From UBA4285 sp050944355 (GTDB taxonomy: Bacteria; Bacillota; Clostridia; Lachnospirales; Lachnospiraceae): a stretch of DNA of 64,000 bases. The notes under the pieces are model-generated. The model saw only the letters and a program-made list of their open reading frames with translations. It did not search any database and had not been told where the DNA came from. The DNA is taken from the NCBI GenBank assembly GCA_050944355.1, contig JBMNQX010000009.1:17831-81830 (forward strand), given 5' to 3'. Below, piece after piece: positions 51,197-60,498 of this stretch (the stretch's first letter is position 1; each line of letters starts with the position of its first letter). A program made the translations under genes and the position numbers.

Positions 51197-53782
51197 ATGG
51201 GATTAGGCGAAAAGATTTTCGGGACGCACAGCGATCATGAGCTGAAGCGGATCCGCCCGATTGTCGACAAGATTGAAAAGCTGCGTCCGGCCATGCAGAA
51301 GCTCACTGACGATGAGCTGAAAGCGAAGACGCCGGAATTCAAGGCGAGGCTCGCAAAGGGCGAGACGCTCGATCAGATTCTCCCCGAAGCTTACGCGGCG
51401 GTGAGAGAGGCCAGCAGGCGTGTGCTCGGAATGGAGCATTTCCACGTTCAGCTTATCGGCGGCGTCGTCCTGCACCAGGGGCGCATCGCCGAGATGAAGA
51501 CCGGCGAAGGCAAGACGCTCGTCTGCACACTGCCGGCGTATCTGAACGCGCTGACCGGTGAGGGCGTAATCATCGTCACGGTCAACGATTACCTGGCCAA
51601 GCGTGACGCCGAGTGGATGGGCAAGCTCCACGAGTGGATGGGCCTGACCGTCGGCGTCGTTCTCCACGATATGACGGGCGATGAGCGCCGGGCGGCCTAC
51701 AACTGCGACATCACGTATGTCACGAACAACGAGCTGGGATTTGACTACCTGCGGGATAACATGGCGATCTACAAGGAGCAGTGTGTGCTCCGCGGCCTGA
51801 AATACTGCATCATCGATGAGGTCGACTCGGTCCTGATCGATGAGGCGAGAACGCCGCTGATCATTTCCGGTCAGAGTTCCAAGTCAACGCAGCTGTACGA
51901 ACTCTGCGACGTGCTGGCGCATCAGATGAAGCGCGGCACGTATCACGACCTGTCCAAGATGGACGCCATCATGGGCGAGACGTTTGAAGAAGACGGCGAT
52001 TTTGTGGTCGACGAAAAGGACAAGATCGTCACGCTCACGGAGTCCGGCATCCACAAGGTCGAGAAGTTCTTCCACATCGACAACTACGCGGACCCCGAGA
52101 ATCTCGAGATCCAGCACTGCGTCATTCTGGCTCTGCGCGCCAACAACCTGATGTTCCGCGACAAGGACTATATCGTAAAGGACGATGAGGTTCTGATCGT
52201 CGATGAATTCACCGGCCGTGTCATGCCGGGGCGCCGCTATTCCGACGGCCTGCATCAGGCCATCGAGGCCAAGGAGCATGTAAAGGTAAAGAGAGAGTCG
52301 AAAACGCTCGCGACCATCACGTTCCAGAACTTCTTCAATAAATTCGAGAAGAAAGCCGGCATGACCGGTACGGCTATCACGGAAGAGCAGGAATTCCGCG
52401 AGGTCTACAACATGGACGTCGTCGCGATTCCGACGAACAAGCCGGTTATCCGCAAAGACCTGAACGACGCGGTTTACAAGACGAAGAAGGGCAAGTACAA
52501 GGCGGTCATCGATGCGGTCTGCGCGGCGCACGAGAAGGGACAGCCGGTTCTGGTCGGCACCATTTCCATCGAGACGTCCGAGCTCCTCTCCGGGATGCTT
52601 AAACGCCGCGGCATCAAGCACAACGTGCTGAACGCGAAATATCATGAGCTCGAGGCCCAGATCATCGCGGACGCCGGACATCACGGCGCTGTGACCATCG
52701 CCACCAACATGGCCGGCCGAGGCACCGATATCAAGCTGGACGACGAGGCGAGAGCCGCCGGCGGCCTGAAGGTCATCGGAACGGAGCGCCACGAATCCAG
52801 GCGAATCGACAACCAGCTGCGCGGACGTTCCGGACGTCAGGGCGATCCGGGCGAGTCGCAGTTCTACATTTCTCTGGAAGACGATCTGATGCGCCTTTTC
52901 GGGCAGGAACGTCTGATGAATGTATTTGAGACGCTGGGCGTGGGCGAGGACGAGCGGATTGAGCACAAGATGCTCTCCAAGGCCATCGAGACTGCCCAGA
53001 AGCGTATCGAGACCAACAACTACGGAATCCGTGTCCGCCTGCTTCAGTATGACCAGGTGATGAACGAGCAGCGTGAAATTATTTACGCGGAGCGCCGTAA
53101 GGTCCTGGAAAATGCCGATATGCACGACACGATTGTGAACATGGTGAAAGAATATGTTCAGTCCAGCGTCGACCGCTGCATCGATGTGAACGCGTCGCCG
53201 GCCGACTGGGACTACGAGTCGCTCAACCGTGTGCTCCTGCCTGTCATTCCGCTGGATCCGGTGAGAAAGAACAGCGATTATAAGTCCAAAGAGGCGCTCA
53301 CGGCGGATCTTCAGGAAAAGGCTGTAAAGCTCTTTGAGGACAAAGAGGCACAGCTGCCGGATCAGACGCAGGTGCCGGAACTCGAGCGCGTGGTTCTGCT
53401 GAAGGTTGTGGACCAGAAGTGGATGAACCACATCGACGACATGGACCAGCTGCGGCAGGGCATCGGTCTGGCCGCCTACGCTCAGAAAGATCCGGTTGTC
53501 GCGTACCGCAACGAAGGATTTGCCATGTTCAATGAGATGACGGCCGGCATCACGGAGGATACCGTGCGTCTGCTCATGCATATCCGCGTCGAGGAGAAGG
53601 TGCAGAGAGAGCAGGTGGCTCAGCCCACTACTACAAACCGCGGCGGCGATGAGCCTTCGAAGAAAGCTCCGGTGCGCCGCGTCACAAGAAAAATTTACCC
53701 GAACGATCCGTGCCCGTGCGGTTCCGGAAAGAAGTACAAGAACTGCCACGGCAGAAAGTTATACGGAGGACAGAACAGCTGA
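51197..53782 (+). CDS. secA: Preprotein translocase ATPase SecA
   Basis: 861 residues from ATG 51197, chosen because MGLGEKIFGTHSDHELKRI is the normal SecA N-terminus; the frame stays open upstream to 51068. Walker A MKTGEGKT (100-107), IIDEVDSVLIDEAR, ATNMAGRGTDIKL and GRSGRQGDPGES are present, and the C-terminal zinc-binding tail PCPCGSGKKYKNCHGR is intact. SecA drives proteins through SecYEG. Its stop shares a base with the prfB start. Confidence 0.97.
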   Translation: MGLGEKIFGTHSDHELKRIRPIVDKIEKLRPAMQKLTDDELKAKTPEFKARLAKGETLDQILPEAYAAVREASRRVLGMEHFHVQLIGGVVLHQGRIAEMKTGEGKTLVCTLPAYLNALTGEGVIIVTVNDYLAKRDAEWMGKLHEWMGLTVGVVLHDMTGDERRAAYNCDITYVTNNELGFDYLRDNMAIYKEQCVLRGLKYCIIDEVDSVLIDEARTPLIISGQSSKSTQLYELCDVLAHQMKRGTYHDLSKMDAIMGETFEEDGDFVVDEKDKIVTLTESGIHKVEKFFHIDNYADPENLEIQHCVILALRANNLMFRDKDYIVKDDEVLIVDEFTGRVMPGRRYSDGLHQAIEAKEHVKVKRESKTLATITFQNFFNKFEKKAGMTGTAITEEQEFREVYNMDVVAIPTNKPVIRKDLNDAVYKTKKGKYKAVIDAVCAAHEKGQPVLVGTISIETSELLSGMLKRRGIKHNVLNAKYHELEAQIIADAGHHGAVTIATNMAGRGTDIKLDDEARAAGGLKVIGTERHESRRIDNQLRGRSGRQGDPGESQFYISLEDDLMRLFGQERLMNVFETLGVGEDERIEHKMLSKAIETAQKRIETNNYGIRVRLLQYDQVMNEQREIIYAERRKVLENADMHDTIVNMVKEYVQSSVDRCIDVNASPADWDYESLNRVLLPVIPLDPVRKNSDYKSKEALTADLQEKAVKLFEDKEAQLPDQTQVPELERVVLLKVVDQKWMNHIDDMDQLRQGIGLAAYAQKDPVVAYRNEGFAMFNEMTAGITEDTVRLLMHIRVEEKVQREQVAQPTTTNRGGDEPSKKAPVRRVTRKIYPNDPCPCGSGKKYKNCHGRKLYGGQNS

Positions 53783-54906
53783 TGGTTTCGCTTGATCAGT
53801 ACAAATCGCAGATTGAAGAATTTAAGCCTGTCATGGAGCGCATCCGCAAGTCGCTGGATCTCGACACGAAGCAGCGCAAGATCGAAGAGATGGAGCTCAA
53901 CATGCAGGAACAGGGATTCTGGGACGACGCGGAGAAATCCCAGAAAGCCATGAAGGAGCTGAACTCGCTGAAGAAAGCCTTCACGGAGTATGACAGCCTG
54001 AAGAGCGGCATGGAAGATCTCGAGACGATGATTGAGATGGCCGAAGAAGAGGACGATGAGTCCCTCAGCGGCGACATCGAGGAGGCGATCGGGAACTTCC
54101 GCGAAGAGCTCGAAAATGTCGAGATTCAGACGCTGCTTTCCGGACCTTATGATTCCTACAACGCCATTCTGACTCTTCACGCCGGGGCCGGCGGGACAGA
54201 AGCCATGGACTGGTGTTCCATGCTCTACCGCATGTACACCCGCTGGGCTGACAAGCACGGGTTCAGCTGTGAGGTGCTGGATTATCAGGAAGGCGACGAG
54301 GCCGGAATCAAATCCGTGACTGTTCAGATCAACGGCGACAATGTCTACGGGCTGCTGCGCTCAGAGCACGGCATTCACCGTCTCGTGCGCATTTCCCCGT
54401 TCAATGCGGCCGGCAAGCGGCAGACGTCGTTCTGCTCCGCCGATGTGATGCCCGACATCGAGGAAGACGTCGACGTAGAGATCAACCCGGACGACCTGCG
54501 AATTGACACGTATCGCGCGAGCGGCGCCGGCGGCCAGCACATCAACAAGACATCTTCGGCCATCCGGATCACGCACCTGCCGACCGGCATTGTCGTTCAG
54601 TGCCAGAACGAGCGCTCCCAGCACCAGAACAAGGACAAGGCCATGCAGATGCTGAAAGCCAAACTGTTCCTCCTGAAACAGCAGGAAAATGAAGAGAAAG
54701 CGGCCGATATCCGCGGCGACGTCAAGGATATCAACTTCGGAAGCCAGATCCGTTCCTATGTTCTGCAGCCCTACACAATGGTCAAGGACCACCGCACGAA
54801 CAAGGCGATCACAAACACCGACAGCGTTCTGGACGGCAACATCGACCCGCTGATCTCTGCGTACCTGATCTGGAAGAGCACCGGCAAGAAAGCCGGAGAC
54901 GACTGA
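53782..54906 (+). CDS. prfB: Peptide chain release factor 2, without programmed frameshift
   Basis: 374 residues from ATG 53782 (TGATG overlap with secA; GGAGGA 11 bases before). Codon-recognition tripeptide SPF is in VRISPFNAAG and the catalytic GGQ in SGAGGQHIN. In most bacteria prfB needs a +1 shift at an early CTT-TGA; here the same region (MERIRKSLDLDTKQRKIEEM) is read in one frame with no in-frame stop. So RF2 is not autoregulated that way in this organism. Confidence 0.96.
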   Translation: MVSLDQYKSQIEEFKPVMERIRKSLDLDTKQRKIEEMELNMQEQGFWDDAEKSQKAMKELNSLKKAFTEYDSLKSGMEDLETMIEMAEEEDDESLSGDIEEAIGNFREELENVEIQTLLSGPYDSYNAILTLHAGAGGTEAMDWCSMLYRMYTRWADKHGFSCEVLDYQEGDEAGIKSVTVQINGDNVYGLLRSEHGIHRLVRISPFNAAGKRQTSFCSADVMPDIEEDVDVEINPDDLRIDTYRASGAGGQHINKTSSAIRITHLPTGIVVQCQNERSQHQNKDKAMQMLKAKLFLLKQQENEEKAADIRGDVKDINFGSQIRSYVLQPYTMVKDHRTNKAITNTDSVLDGNIDPLISAYLIWKSTGKKAGDD

Positions 54907-54936
54907 CGATAGATATTGAAACATTGTGATTACAGA

Positions 54937-54974
54937 GGCTGCTGCACTTTGGTCTTGGTGCGGCAGCCTTTTTT
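54937..54974 (+). terminator. Terminator after secA-prfB
   Basis: GGCTGCTGCAC pairs with GTGCGGCAGCC, followed by TTTTTT. Same stem family as the terminators at 16493 and 29890. Confidence 0.92.
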
Positions 54975-54993
54975 CCTTAACAAAGGTCGGTGC

Positions 54994-55027
54994 GGCATCG
55001 GGATGCAAAAATTGCTTTCCCGATGCC
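54994..55027. other. Perfect 10-bp hairpin in the leader of the ACT/hom/lysC genes
   Basis: GGCATCGGGA and TCCCGATGCC are exact complements with a 14-base loop, and GCGGC/GCCGC extend the stem imperfectly. No T run follows. The gap 54975-55223 otherwise shows only a TATAAT at 55120 and no known riboswitch pattern that I can recognise. Confidence 0.5.
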
Positions 55028-55223
55028 TGCCGCAAGACTGGAAGACTGCGGCGGCCCGATCGTCTGAAGGTAAATTCACGGGACCACTGCATTTCCCGCC
55101 CCAAACCTATAAAATGGCATATAATCATTGCTTTTATGAAACAGACGTGGTAAGATTCTTTCTACGCGGTACAGTTGTGCGCCCCTTGCGGACAATTTGC
55201 CGCAGAGAAACGGAGAATTTCTG

Positions 55224-55664
55224 ATGGAAGATGATAAAAAGTACTATGTCGTCAGAAGAAAGGCACTCCCGGAGATTCTGCTGGAAGTTGCGAAGGTGAA
55301 CTCGATGCTTGAGAACGAAGACGTGACCATCGCCGAGGCGACGGCGCGCGTCGGAATCAGCCGGAGTTCCTATTACAAGTACAAAGACGATATTTTTCCG
55401 CTCCGGGACAACATTCACGGGCGAACTCTGACATTTGTCATGTCGATGGAGGATGAGCCGGGAATGCTGTCTCTGGTTCTGAAGACGCTCGCTTCGTATG
55501 GCGTCAACATTCTCACGATTCATCAGACCATTCCGGTGAACGGGGTGGCGTCCCTCACAATCAGTGTCGAAGTCCTTCCGGAGGCGGGTGATTCTTCCGA
55601 GATGATTTCGGATATCGAGAAGCTTCACGGTGTGCGGTATCTGAAGATACTGGCCAGAGGCTGA
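55224..55664 (+). CDS. ACT domain protein (PheB-like)
   Basis: 146 residues. An N-terminal helix-turn-helix-like segment (IAEATARVGISRSSYYKYKD) is followed by an ACT domain (TLTFVMSMEDEPGMLSLVLK, LTIHQTIPVNGVASLTISVE) that usually binds an amino acid. Homologues precede homoserine dehydrogenase in many Firmicutes. Probably a ligand-responsive regulator of the aspartate-family pathway; 35 bases before hom. Confidence 0.88.
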   Translation: MEDDKKYYVVRRKALPEILLEVAKVNSMLENEDVTIAEATARVGISRSSYYKYKDDIFPLRDNIHGRTLTFVMSMEDEPGMLSLVLKTLASYGVNILTIHQTIPVNGVASLTISVEVLPEAGDSSEMISDIEKLHGVRYLKILARG

Positions 55665-55699
55665 AATAAAGACAAATTCCAGGAAAGGACTTAATAATA

Positions 55700-56899
55700 A
55701 TGGCAAAGATTGCAATTCTCGGATATGGCACGGTCGGTTCCGGTGTGTATGACGTCCTGACAAAGAACCGGGACAGGGTCGCGGCGAGCACCGGCGAGAC
55801 GGTTGACATCAAATATGTTCTCGACCTCCGCGATTTTCCGGGCCAGCCGGTCGAAAAGGTTCTGGTTCACGACTACGAGAAGATCGTCTCGGACCCGGAG
55901 GTTTCCGTCGTCGTCGAGGTGATGGGCGGCCTGAAGCCGTCATACGATTTTGTGATGAGGGCGCTTGAGGCCGGCAAGTCCGTGTGCACGTCGAACAAAG
56001 CGCTTGTGGCCGAGTACGGACCGGAACTTCTCAGGACGGCTGAAAAGAACCGTGTGCTGTTCCTGTTTGAAGCGGCGGTCGGCGGCGGCATTCCGATCAT
56101 CCGCCCGCTGCGCGACTGTCTGACGGCCGACAGAATCGACAGAATCGCAGGCATCCTGAACGGCACGACCAACTATATTCTCACCCGCATGGCAAGAGAG
56201 GGCAGTTCCTATCAAGAAGTGCTGAAAGACGCGCAGAGGCTCGGATATGCCGAGCGCGATCCGTCGGCCGATGTGGACGGCTGGGACGCGTGCCGCAAGA
56301 TCGCCATTCTCGCGTCGATTGTCACCGGGAAACAGGTCCGCTATCAGGAAATCCCGACAGAGGGCATCGCGCAGATCAGCGAAGAGGACATGCGCTACGC
56401 GGCGGAGTGGAAACGGAAAATCAAGCTCATCGCCGAGGCGCGGTTTTCTGACGGCGCGGTCAGCTGCCATGTGGCGCCGGCGATGCTCGACGACAGCTCA
56501 CAGCTCTATTATGTCGATGACGTCATCAACGGCATCTATGTCCACGGCGATCAGGTGGGTGACCTTCTCTTCACAGGCGCCGGCGCCGGCAAGTATCCGA
56601 CCGCCAGCGCGGTGGCCGGCGATGTGGTCGAGTGTGTGAAAAGCGCCGGATTTCCGAGACAGAATCTGGTCTTTGACGGCCGGCAGGAACTGACACCGGA
56701 GGACGAGACAGAGACCTCCGCTTTTCTTCGGATACCGCAGGCAGCGCTTGACGAAGCGAGAAAATGCCTGACGGTTGAAAAAGAGATTCACGGCGTCGTG
56801 CCGGGTGAGGTCGGCGTGGCGGTATCCGCCATGCGTCTCGGAGACCTGAAAGAGGCCGCAAAGAAGCTTTCGGCAGTCAAGATGATCCGCATGGCCTGA
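55700..56899 (+). CDS. hom: Homoserine dehydrogenase
   Basis: 399 residues. NAD(P)-binding ILGYGTVGSGV, TSNKALVAEYG, EAAVGGGIPIIRPL, GILNGTTNYILTRM and GYAERDPSADVDGWDACRK are all present. The C-terminal end is short compared with forms carrying a complete ACT regulatory domain (about 430 residues), though a partial ACT-like stretch (KEIHGVVPGEVGVAVSAMRL) remains. It reduces aspartate semialdehyde to homoserine for threonine and methionine. Confidence 0.96.
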   Translation: MAKIAILGYGTVGSGVYDVLTKNRDRVAASTGETVDIKYVLDLRDFPGQPVEKVLVHDYEKIVSDPEVSVVVEVMGGLKPSYDFVMRALEAGKSVCTSNKALVAEYGPELLRTAEKNRVLFLFEAAVGGGIPIIRPLRDCLTADRIDRIAGILNGTTNYILTRMAREGSSYQEVLKDAQRLGYAERDPSADVDGWDACRKIAILASIVTGKQVRYQEIPTEGIAQISEEDMRYAAEWKRKIKLIAEARFSDGAVSCHVAPAMLDDSSQLYYVDDVINGIYVHGDQVGDLLFTGAGAGKYPTASAVAGDVVECVKSAGFPRQNLVFDGRQELTPEDETETSAFLRIPQAALDEARKCLTVEKEIHGVVPGEVGVAVSAMRLGDLKEAAKKLSAVKMIRMA

Positions 56900-56940
56900 C
56901 TGCATGGCAAATGAAGAAAAAGGGGAAAGAGGAAAGTACT

Positions 56941-58281
56941 ATGAATGATGAATTACTGAAGGTCGCAAAATTCGGCGGGAGCTCTCTGGCAAGCGCTGAG
57001 CAGTTCAAGAAAGTCGGCGCCATTATCAAAGAAGATCCGGGGCGCCGCTATGTGGTTGACTCTGCGCCGGGCAGACGGTCCAAAGACGACTCGAAGGTGA
57101 CGGACCTTTTGTACCGCTGCTACGATGAGGCGTCGCAGGGCAAGAGCTTTGACCGCACATTCCGCCAGATCCGTTCCCGGTTTGATGAGATTGTATCCGG
57201 GCTCGGACTGGATTTGAATCTTTCCCGCGACTTTGAGGAAATCCACAGAAAATTCGAGAAACAGTGCGGCGTGGACTATGCGGCGTCCCGCGGCGAATAC
57301 TTAAACGGAAAGATTCTGGCAAAGTACCTCGGCTTTGAATTTGTCGACGCGGCGACAGTCGTCTGCTTTGACAAGGACGGTCATTTTCTTCAGGACGCGA
57401 CCGACAGGAAAATTTCCGAGCGCCTCTCGGCCGTAAAATATGCGGTGATCCCGGGCTTTTACGGCGCCATGCCGGACGGCACGATCAAGACATTTTCCCG
57501 CGGCGGATCTGACATAACGGGTTCCATCATCGCCCGCGCCATCCACGCGGATCTCTATGAGAACTGGACGGATGTCTCGGGATTTCTCGTGGCGGATCCG
57601 AGACTTGTCAAAAATCCGCGCGTCATCGACGTGCTGACATACCGCGAACTGCGCGAGCTTTCCTACATGGGCGCCTCCGTCCTGCACGAGGAGGCCATTT
57701 TCCCGGTGAGAAGCGAGGGCATTCCGATCAACATCCGCAACACGAACCACCCGAACGACAAAGGCACACTGATCGTCGAGACCACCTGCCACACCCCGGA
57801 ATACATCATCACCGGCATCGCCGGCAAGAAAGGCTTTGTCTCCATCAGCATCGACAAGGACATGATGAACTCCGAAATCGGCTTCTGCCGCAAGGTCCTT
57901 CAGGTTTTCGAGGACAACCATATCTCTATCGAGCACATGCCTTCCGGAATTGACACCTGCACGATCTTTGTGGAGCAGAAGGCTTTCATCGACAAGGAAC
58001 AGCGCGTTCTGGCACAGCTGCACCGCGCCGTAAAACCGGATACCATCGAGATGGAGAGCAATCTCGCGCTGATCGCCATCGTGGGCCGCGGAATGAAAAA
58101 CAACTCCGGCTGCGCGAGCAAGATTTTCTCAGCTCTGTCCAGGGCAAAGATCAACATCCGCATGATCGACCAGGGCTCCAGCGAACTCAACATCATCATC
58201 GGCGTGCGCAACAAATATTTCGACGAAGCCATCCGCGTGATTTACGAGGCGTTCATGCCGGACGCGGAAGCGCAGAAGTAA
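56941..58281 (+). CDS. lysC: Aspartate kinase
   Basis: 446 residues; start 56941 after GAAAGAGGAAAG. KFGGSSLASAEQFKKV, FSRGGSDITGSIIARA and two C-terminal ACT domains (FVSISIDKDMMNSEIGF; LALIAIVGRGMKNNSGCASK). It phosphorylates aspartate, the first step of the lysine, threonine and methionine branch; ACT domains allow feedback inhibition. Last gene of the ACT-hom-lysC unit. Confidence 0.95.
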   Translation: MNDELLKVAKFGGSSLASAEQFKKVGAIIKEDPGRRYVVDSAPGRRSKDDSKVTDLLYRCYDEASQGKSFDRTFRQIRSRFDEIVSGLGLDLNLSRDFEEIHRKFEKQCGVDYAASRGEYLNGKILAKYLGFEFVDAATVVCFDKDGHFLQDATDRKISERLSAVKYAVIPGFYGAMPDGTIKTFSRGGSDITGSIIARAIHADLYENWTDVSGFLVADPRLVKNPRVIDVLTYRELRELSYMGASVLHEEAIFPVRSEGIPINIRNTNHPNDKGTLIVETTCHTPEYIITGIAGKKGFVSISIDKDMMNSEIGFCRKVLQVFEDNHISIEHMPSGIDTCTIFVEQKAFIDKEQRVLAQLHRAVKPDTIEMESNLALIAIVGRGMKNNSGCASKIFSALSRAKINIRMIDQGSSELNIIIGVRNKYFDEAIRVIYEAFMPDAEAQK

Positions 58282-58312
58282 ACCAAAAGGCGCCGCCCAA
58301 AAAGAAAAAAGA

Positions 58313-58353
58313 AAACCGCGGCCTGTCACTTTTGTGAGAGGCCGCGGTTTATT
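58313..58353. terminator. Bidirectional terminator between lysC and the DUF4190 gene
   Basis: AAACCGCGGCC pairs with GGCCGCGGTTT with a short inner stem (GTCAC/GTGAG); TATTT follows on the plus strand and TTCTTTTTTC on the minus strand. Confidence 0.88.
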
Positions 58354-58369
58354 TACGAATGTCTGCTTT

Positions 58370-58753
58370 TCAGATGGTCTGCCCGTAGTACATCTGCATC
58401 ATCTGATTGAGCTGGTTCATCAGATCCGGATCGCTCAGCACCTGCAGTGTCATGTGCAGCATGACAAATGTGCCGATCACCGCGATGATTCCGAGAACCA
58501 TCCCCGCGATGGATGAACCGTACCACCTGCCGCTGTTGTAGCGCGAAGCGCCGGCGAGAACAGCCGCTATAATTCCGCAGATGACGCCCGGGAGAAGAAA
58601 TGACATGCCGAGGAATCCGATGATGCCAAAAATCAGAGAAGCAACAGCCATCTTGTCTTTTGACGACCGGTTATCCGGATGATAGTTCTGATAGTAATCC
58701 GAATTTTGATCGTAGTTCTGCTGATTATAATTCCGCTGATCGTAATCATTCAT
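58370..58753 (-). CDS. DUF4190-type small membrane protein
   Basis: 127 residues; start at 58753 after AAGGAGG. The N-terminal 40 residues are rich in Tyr, Asn, Gln and Asp (DYDQRNYNQQNYDQNSDYYQ). Then two membrane segments (MAVASLIFGIIGFLGMSFLL; SSIAGMVLGIIAVIGTFVML) around a short GRW loop, the DUF4190 arrangement. No known function. Monocistronic. Confidence 0.8.
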   Translation of the reverse strand: MNDYDQRNYNQQNYDQNSDYYQNYHPDNRSSKDKMAVASLIFGIIGFLGMSFLLPGVICGIIAAVLAGASRYNSGRWYGSSIAGMVLGIIAVIGTFVMLHMTLQVLSDPDLMNQLNQMMQMYYGQTI

Positions 58754-58811
58754 AGCTGATACCTCCTTATCCGAGGATATACACATTAAAGTTAACATAA
58801 TCCGGGCCGTG

Positions 58812-58840
58812 TTGCAATGCCAAATGGCGTTTGTTATAAT
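58812..58840 (+). promoter_or_regulatory. Promoter of the tsaE operon
   Basis: TTGCAA (58812-58817), 17 bases, TATAAT (58835-58840), 35 bases before tsaE. Confidence 0.8.
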
Positions 58841-58875
58841 CGCGAAAGAGTGCGCGCTTGTGAAAGGACAGAAAA

Positions 58876-59325
58876 ATGACAGTTATCGAGACGCACAGCG
58901 CTGAAGAAACGGCCAGAGTCGGAGAAAACTTTGGCAGAAAAGCAAAGGCGGGAGAAATCTACTGCCTTGACGGGGATCTCGGCGTCGGAAAGACTGTGTT
59001 CACGCAGGGCTTTGCGAAAGGACTCGGGATCACAGAACCCGTGAATTCACCTACATTTACCATCCTTCAGATCTATGAGACAGGGAGACTTCCGCTGTAC
59101 CATTTTGATGTGTACCGGCTGGGCGATCCTTCGGAGCTGGAGGGGATCGGGTATGAGGAGTATTTTTACGCGGACGGCGTCTGCCTTGTCGAGTGGGGGA
59201 GCCAGGTGGAAGAACTGCTTCCGCCGGAGACCCGCTATGTGAAGATTGAGAAGAACCTGGACAAGGGCTTTGACTACCGCAGAATTACGGTGACGGACGG
59301 AGAACATGAAGATACTGGCGATTGA
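58876..59325 (+). CDS. tsaE: tRNA threonylcarbamoyladenosine biosynthesis ATPase TsaE
   Basis: 149 residues behind GAAAGGACAG. Walker A GDLGVGKTVFTQGFAKG and the segments SPTFTILQIYE and PLYHFDVYRL are typical. TsaE assists the TsaB-TsaD complex in making t6A37 of ANN-decoding tRNAs. It overlaps tsaB by 20 bases. Confidence 0.95.
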   Translation: MTVIETHSAEETARVGENFGRKAKAGEIYCLDGDLGVGKTVFTQGFAKGLGITEPVNSPTFTILQIYETGRLPLYHFDVYRLGDPSELEGIGYEEYFYADGVCLVEWGSQVEELLPPETRYVKIEKNLDKGFDYRRITVTDGEHEDTGD

Positions 59326-60034
59326 AAGTGCGACGGAATCCGCTTCCTGCGCTCTCGCGGAGGACGGAAAGATCATCGCGGAATTTACGCTTCAGAATAA
59401 ACAGACACACAGTCAGACGCTGCTGCCGATGATAGACAGAATGTGCGCCATGACGGAAACGAAACCGGAAGATCTGGACGTCGTAGCGGTTTCAAGAGGA
59501 CCGGGTTCGTTCACGGGACTGCGCATCGGCGCGGCGACGGGAAAAGGAATCGCACTGCCGTTTGACCTCAGGATGGCCTCGGTTCCGACGCTGTACGCGA
59601 TGGCGTATGCGATCGGTCCGGCTTCGGACCGCGTGATCGTCCCCGTGATCGACGCGAGACGCCGGCACGTGTATGCGGCCGGATACAGCGCCGGGAAAGA
59701 CGGGACTCTTTCGGAAGAGTTCGAAGAGTGCGTTATTTCGGCGGAAAAGCTGGCGGACAGACTCACAGAGCTCAAGGAACCGGTGCTTCTGACCGGCGAC
59801 GGCGCGAAAGTCGTGAAACAGGCACTTACTGACGCCGGACTTGACGTGAGGGTGTGCCCGCCGGCGCTTTCATTTGCGAGAGCCGCCGGCGTGGCGCTGG
59901 CAGCGCAGCAGATGGCGGAAGAAGGCAGACTGATCTCTTCTGACGAGATGGCGCCGGAATATCTCCGGCTCAGTCAGGCGGAGCGCAAGCGCCGGGAAAA
60001 AGCGGTGCCACAGGCAAAAGGAGATGGAAAATGA
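59306..60034 (+). CDS. tsaB: tRNA threonylcarbamoyladenosine biosynthesis protein TsaB
   Basis: 242 residues. ASKHA-type N-terminus ILAIESATESASCAL, then HSQTLLPMIDRM and VVAVSRGPGSFTGLRIG, all standard for TsaB, the non-catalytic partner of TsaD. Ends in an ATGA overlap with rimI. Confidence 0.95.
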   Translation: MKILAIESATESASCALAEDGKIIAEFTLQNKQTHSQTLLPMIDRMCAMTETKPEDLDVVAVSRGPGSFTGLRIGAATGKGIALPFDLRMASVPTLYAMAYAIGPASDRVIVPVIDARRRHVYAAGYSAGKDGTLSEEFEECVISAEKLADRLTELKEPVLLTGDGAKVVKQALTDAGLDVRVCPPALSFARAAGVALAAQQMAEEGRLISSDEMAPEYLRLSQAERKRREKAVPQAKGDGK

Positions 60035-60498
60035 TTCTGATCCGGACTATGCGCAGCTCTGACCTTGCCTGGGCAGCGGACATCGAGTCCAGGGTGTTTG
60101 CAAGGCCGTGGAGCGAAGCGGATTTTGAAAAGGATCTTGAGAATGAGAGAAAGCTGCTGCTCGTGGCGCTGTCTGACTGCCGGCCGATCGGCTATGCGCA
60201 GTGCGTGCGCGCGGCAGACGAAGCGGACATTGCCCGCGTCTGCGTGGAGGAAGAATTCCGGAAAAAAGGGATAGCAACGCAGCTGCTCACAGAACTCTTC
60301 AGGCTCTGCGAAGAAGAGGGAGTCGTGAAGTTTTTTCTGGAAGTGCGGGAGAGCAATGCGGCCGCACGGGCGCTCTATGACCGGCTTGGGTTTGTGCAGA
60401 CCGGTGTGCGCCGAAGTTATTATGAAGAGCCGGATGAGGACGCCATCCTGATGGCGCGCCTCCCTGAAAAGAAATTGCCGGGGAAAAGGTATGCTTGA
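60031..60498 (+). CDS. rimI: Ribosomal protein S18 N-acetyltransferase RimI
   Basis: 155 residues. GNAT fold with IARVCVEEEFRKKGIATQLL (acetyl-CoA loop), FFLEVRESNAAARALYDRLGF and the C-terminal RRSYYEEPDEDAILMAR. It acetylates S18. tsaB-rimI-tsaD neighbourhoods are common in Firmicutes. The last eight bases overlap rnz. Confidence 0.93.
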   Translation: MILIRTMRSSDLAWAADIESRVFARPWSEADFEKDLENERKLLLVALSDCRPIGYAQCVRAADEADIARVCVEEEFRKKGIATQLLTELFRLCEEEGVVKFFLEVRESNAAARALYDRLGFVQTGVRRSYYEEPDEDAILMARLPEKKLPGKRYA

